From IMG/VR virus record IMGVR_UViG_3300020152_000040, positions 1 to 42,226 of that record: a DNA stretch of 42,226 nucleotides; one strand, written 5' to 3'. The position numbers and the translations under genes are program-made. Of the stretch, positions 39,422 to 42,226 are shown piece after piece; positions within the stretch are counted from its first letter, which is position 1; every line of letters begins with the position of its first letter. Source of the DNA: a virus. The notes below the pieces were generated by a model. The model was given only the letters and a program-made list of their open reading frames with translations. It was not told where the DNA came from and did not search any database.

Positions 39422-40227
39422 TGCGCTATCTCGGTGGTAAGCCTCGGCTCGCAAAGCATCTCGCGGCGGCCATCGCGCCGAGGGGACGGTGGTGGGATCC
39501 GTTCTGTGGCGGCCTGTCGGTGTCTGTTCAGCTCGCGAAGTTTGGGCCGGGGCTCGTTTCGGACATCCATCCCGCGCTAATCGCGCTCTATCGCGCGGTG
39601 CGCGAGGGGTGGGAGCCGCCGGCGTCGCTCTCGCGTGAGGAGTGGGGCGCGGCGCGAGCGTTGCCGGACTCGGATCCGCGTAAGGCGTTCGCGGGGTTCG
39701 GCTGCTCGTTCGGGGGGAAGTGGTTCGGCGGCTACGCGGCGGAGTGCGGCGAGCGAGTCATGGAAAAGGGTCCGGCGCGGTGGCTCGGTGCCTGTTCGAT
39801 TGACCAGGCTCGAGCGACGAGGCGGGGGCTATTGCGCGACGTCGCCGCGCTCGAGCGGTGCGAGCTCCGGCGCTGCTCATTCTTCGATGTGGCGCCGCGG
39901 CGTGGGCTGTTCGAGGCGATCTACTGTGATCCGCCTTATCGCGGCGTGACGGCTTACGCGCTGCTCGAGCCGTTCGATCACGATCGGTTCTGGGCGCGGT
40001 GCGCGGAGTGGGCGGCCGTCGGCGCGCGCGTGTTCGTGAGCGAGTATGCGTGTCCGCTCGCCGGCGTGGACGTCGCGCTCGAGCGGCGGCACCGGGATCG
40101 CTTGCGGCGCGCGGACGGGGGGCAGACGCTCAAGATCGAGCGGCTCTATCGCATTGGTGCGGACGTCGAGCCGGCGAACGACAACGGACGCGCGCCGGTG
40201 GCGAACGACAACGGGAGGCGGCGGTGA
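39421..40227 (+). CDS. dam: D12-class N6-adenine DNA methyltransferase
   Basis: 268 aa, GTG start overlapping the stop before (TAGTG). YLGGKPRLAKHLAA, motif I WWDPFCGGLS (25-34), motif IV CDPPYRG with DPPY at 170-173. Dam/DpnM-type enzyme, likely protecting phage DNA from restriction or regulating replication. The C-terminus carries two ANDNGR units (ANDNGRAPVANDNGRRR). Confidence 0.9.
   Translation: MRYLGGKPRLAKHLAAAIAPRGRWWDPFCGGLSVSVQLAKFGPGLVSDIHPALIALYRAVREGWEPPASLSREEWGAARALPDSDPRKAFAGFGCSFGGKWFGGYAAECGERVMEKGPARWLGACSIDQARATRRGLLRDVAALERCELRRCSFFDVAPRRGLFEAIYCDPPYRGVTAYALLEPFDHDRFWARCAEWAAVGARVFVSEYACPLAGVDVALERRHRDRLRRADGGQTLKIERLYRIGADVEPANDNGRAPVANDNGRRR
40197..40221 (+). repeat. 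25-bp direct repeat at a gene junction, copy 2
   Basis: Identical to 39391-39415; lies at the end of the adenine methylase gene and provides GGGAGG for the cytosine methylase start. Confidence 0.85.
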
Positions 40228-41024
40228 TGATCACGATCGGTTCGCTGTTCTCGGGCATCGGCGGCCTTGAGCTCGGCCTCGAACGGGCGGGGCTGGGGCC
40301 TGTGCTTTGGCAAGTCGAGAAGGATGCTCGGTGTCGCGAGGTGCTCGCGAAGCACTGGCCGGGGGTGGAGCAGCATGAGGACGTGTGCACCGTCGACGCG
40401 CGCAAGCTCGCGGCCGTCGATCTCATTTGTGGCGGGTTCCCCTGCCAAGATCTCTCAAGCGCGGGGTCGCGAGCTGGCATCACTGGTCCTCGTAGCGGCC
40501 TGTGGAACGAGTTCGCTCGAATCGTTGCGGTCTGCCGTCCGCGGTTCGTCGTCGTCGAGAACATCGGCGGCGTCGCGAAAGCTTGGGTTGATCGCGTCCG
40601 GCGAGATCTGGGACAGCTCGGCTATCCGACGTTACCGATCCCGCTTAGCGCGCGCGATCTCGGCGCTCCCCATCGACGCTCACGCGTTTTCATCGTCGGG
40701 GCTACTGCCGACACCAACGGCCGCGGACAACATGCTCAGCGCGAGCATGCAGAAGTGGCCGGCGCACCGTTCTCTCTGGGCGACGCCATGCTCCACAGAC
40801 GATCATGGTCCGAAAGGCCAGGCGTCCAAGGGTGGACGGAATCTGCCTCGCGAGGCGGGTGGGCATCTGAACCCGCGGTGGGTCGAGTGGTTGATGGGGC
40901 TACCGGCGGACTGGACGGCCGTCGACGCCGAACCCGTATCCGCCAACTCGGGAACGCCGTCGTGCCGCAGTGCGCGGAAGTCGTCGGCCACGTCATTCGA
41001 CAACTCGCCGAGGAAGCGGCGTAA
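40227..41024 (+). CDS. dcm: C5-cytosine DNA methyltransferase
   Basis: 265 aa. Motif I FSGIGGLELG, motif IV GGFPCQDLS with nucleophile C73, motif VI ENIGG, motif VIII HRRSRVF, motif X RIRQLGNAVVPQ. All core motifs are in order; the target recognition part between VIII and X is short, so this is a compact enzyme. Follows Dam by TGATG overlap. Probably protects against host restriction. Confidence 0.92.
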   Translation: MITIGSLFSGIGGLELGLERAGLGPVLWQVEKDARCREVLAKHWPGVEQHEDVCTVDARKLAAVDLICGGFPCQDLSSAGSRAGITGPRSGLWNEFARIVAVCRPRFVVVENIGGVAKAWVDRVRRDLGQLGYPTLPIPLSARDLGAPHRRSRVFIVGATADTNGRGQHAQREHAEVAGAPFSLGDAMLHRRSWSERPGVQGWTESASRGGWASEPAVGRVVDGATGGLDGRRRRTRIRQLGNAVVPQCAEVVGHVIRQLAEEAA

Positions 41025-41066
41025 GGGTTCGCGCCGATCCTCGGCGCTACGAAAGGGATAGCAACC

Positions 41067-41585
41067 ATGGCAACGCTCACTCAGATCGACGAACAGGCAA
41101 TGCAGGCGCTCACCGAGTCGCTCAACGCGTCGCTCGGCGAGGGGAAGTGGTCTCAGCGCACCGAGCAGGACGCGAACGGGACAAAGCTGATCGTCTCGAC
41201 GCGCGAGCAGCCACCGCGCGAGTGGTCGACGCGGATCAGCGCGAGCGGCACACCGGAGCAGCAACGCGCGGTGCTGCAAGCGTTCGCCTCGCAAGTCCAG
41301 GCCGGCGCCTCACAGCCGGCCGGCGTCCAGCTCCCGCCGGACGTCCAGGCGACGGGGGGACAGCAGGCGCCGCGGCCGGCCGAGGACACGCAGGCCGAGC
41401 AGCAACCCGCCCCGGCGCCGACGGTGGACGCGTCGACGACGCTCGGTCAGCAGGCGGCCGTGGGCGGCGACGAGCAGGCCGCGCCGAGCTCGGCGGCCGA
41501 GTCGCGAGCGGACGCCGGGGTGGCGGACGCGGACGCCGCGAGCAGCACCACCGCCACCGAGGAGTCCGCGAGGCGGCGCCGATGA
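41067..41585 (+). CDS. Hypothetical protein with low-complexity C-terminus
   Basis: 172 aa. A structured N-terminal part (TLTQIDEQAMQALTESLNAS, WSTRISASGTPEQQRAVLQA) is followed by an alanine/proline/glutamine-rich tail. No family recognised. Overlaps the next ORF by ATGA. Confidence 0.7.
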   Translation: MATLTQIDEQAMQALTESLNASLGEGKWSQRTEQDANGTKLIVSTREQPPREWSTRISASGTPEQQRAVLQAFASQVQAGASQPAGVQLPPDVQATGGQQAPRPAEDTQAEQQPAPAPTVDASTTLGQQAAVGGDEQAAPSSAAESRADAGVADADAASSTTATEESARRRR

Positions 41586-41734
41586 AAAGCGCGCTTGCGG
41601 CACAACCGCGGGTTGGGGGGAGGGGGGTCGCGGACCGGGGCCGGCGAGGGCCGTTCCCGTGGCGCGGCGCCGGTTCCCGCCGGCTCGCGGGAGGGGGGCG
41701 CTACCTCCCTAGCTCCACGGGGGGTCGCACGTGA
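41582..41734 (+). CDS. Small glycine/arginine-rich ORF
   Basis: 50 aa, very rich in G and R, between ATGA and GTGA overlaps. Composition is suspicious because long G runs in the DNA produce such text. Kept because of the overlap pattern on both sides. Confidence 0.35.
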   Translation: MKSALAAQPRVGGRGVADRGRRGPFPWRGAGSRRLAGGGRYLPSSTGGRT

Positions 41735-41889
41735 GCGCGAGCGTCCTGAGACGCCTCCGCCGGCACATCGACCGGGACGCCGTCGAGACGGCCCGTCACC
41801 TGTGCCAGGTCCGGCACCGCCTCCCGGCCGCGGTGTCCCCGCGGGATGAGGGGCGGTGGGGCAAGCGTCGACGCGGGAGGGCCTCGTGA
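41731..41889 (+). CDS. Small basic hypothetical protein
   Basis: 52 aa, starts SASVLRRLRRHIDRDAVETA, one amphipathic helix and a basic tail. GTGA overlaps at both ends match the local gene style. No family. Confidence 0.5.
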   Translation: MSASVLRRLRRHIDRDAVETARHLCQVRHRLPAAVSPRDEGRWGKRRRGRAS

Positions 41890-42113
41890 ACGGGGCGTGG
41901 CTCGTGACCGGCGAGCTCACCACCGGCTACCCCTACACGTTTGGGCCGTTCGGACGTGTGCTCGCGGTGGCCGCGGTGCTGCGTCTGCTCCGGCGACAGG
42001 ACGTGCTCACGCTCCGACTCGAGCGCGTCCCCGGTGGGGAAGGGGTGGCAGACAAACCCCTCCCCGTCGGGGGGTCCTGGTACCCCTCGCGGCCGCCTCC
42101 CGGAAAAACGTAA
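41886..42113 (+). CDS. Small hypothetical protein, last gene of the window
   Basis: 75 aa, starts NGAWLVTGELTTGYPYTFGP, beta-rich first half, then RVLAVAAVLRLLRRQDVLTL. GTGA overlap with the preceding gene. Function unknown; last coding sequence before the end region. Confidence 0.6.
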   Translation: MNGAWLVTGELTTGYPYTFGPFGRVLAVAAVLRLLRRQDVLTLRLERVPGGEGVADKPLPVGGSWYPSRPPPGKT

Positions 42114-42116
42114 TCC

Positions 42117-42142
42117 TTTCCGTGCCCGTTTGGGGACGGAAA
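42117..42142 (+). terminator. Hairpin after the last gene
   Basis: TTTCCGT-G-CCC pairs with GGG-G-ACGGAAA around a 4-nt loop (7 bp, one G/G mismatch, 3 bp). No T run follows, so it could be a factor-dependent terminator or part of an end/packaging structure. The remaining 84 bases to the end hold G-rich sequence and the terminal repeat. Confidence 0.45.
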
Positions 42143-42210
42143 TCGGCCCCGGGGGTCTACAGTGCAGGGGGTTCCAAGGCCGGGGGGCGTCGCGCGCGTA
42201 GTGCGGGAGC

Positions 42211-42226
42211 AGTCGCCGTTTTAGGA
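42211..42226 (+). repeat. Terminal 16-bp direct repeat, right copy
   Basis: Identical to 25-40. See the left copy. Confidence 0.8.

Noticed and set aside
40267-41061. Long alternative frame over the cytosine methylase
   Set aside because: All C5-methylase motifs are in the other frame; this one is Ser/Arg-rich shadow text.
1-42226. CRISPR array or insertion sequence
   Set aside because: No regular repeat-spacer pattern and no transposase or IS-like inverted ends were seen.

Overview
The window is the near-complete genome of a tailed phage with a contractile tail (myovirus). Its DNA is very GC-rich (about 70% by eye), and CTCGAGCTC-type codons are everywhere. Head and tail genes follow the order of phage Mu: portal, protease/scaffold, capsid of the gpT type, gp36-like, G/gp37-like, terminator, sheath, tube, frameshifted chaperones, tape measure, hub, gp46/gp25, gp47/J and gp48/I. 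No Mu transposase (MuA/MuB) and no integrase is visible. The host cannot be read off directly. The base composition and Mu-type virion fit a high-GC Gram-negative such as a myxobacterium or alphaproteobacterium, but this is inference. A 16-bp sequence is repeated at both ends of the window, so the molecule may be circular or have ends that abut.

Layout. (1) 57-4608, plus strand: HTH protein (probable small terminase subunit), small membrane and zinc-binding proteins, large terminase. (2) 4649-23232, plus: the virion operon, with most genes overlapping by ATGA, GTGA or TGATG. It contains a nested scaffold start inside the S49 protease gene, an odd tRNA-like gene after the capsid gene, and a textbook G GGA AAA -1 frameshift between the two tail chaperone frames. 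(3) 23225-25111, plus: lysis genes (LLH-type holin, amidase/CHAP-like endolysin, small partners), ending in a hairpin region that meets a convergent gene. (4) 25345-31015: a maintenance and regulation region, with a winged-helix Rep-like protein (minus), a repeat-rich non-coding stretch, a ribbon-helix-helix (RHH) gene (plus), and a minus-strand ParA ATPase plus RHH partner pair. (5) 30984-35723, minus: an early operon with DnaQ-type exonuclease, RecE/Cas4-like nuclease, CCCH zinc-motif repeat proteins, a DUF7768-like protein and coiled-coil proteins. (6) 35724-35915: a divergent control region with two HTH genes to its right. (7) 36149-42113, plus: DnaB-like helicase with an added C-terminal winged helix, RuvC-like resolvase, D12-class adenine methylase, C5-cytosine methylase and small proteins.

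How the genes work together. A Cro/CI-like pair sits at a divergent control region, with replication and modification genes on one side and recombination genes on the other. The absence of an integrase, together with ParA + RHH, a Rep-like protein and a repeat-rich gap, suggests a phage-plasmid lifestyle (inference). The most unusual signal is a family of 8-bp phased arrays built on GACTTGTC/GACAAGTC. One lies directly upstream of parA. The others lie on the start codons of genes scattered over the genome. They may be the binding sites of the RHH partner, serving both as centromere and as operators.
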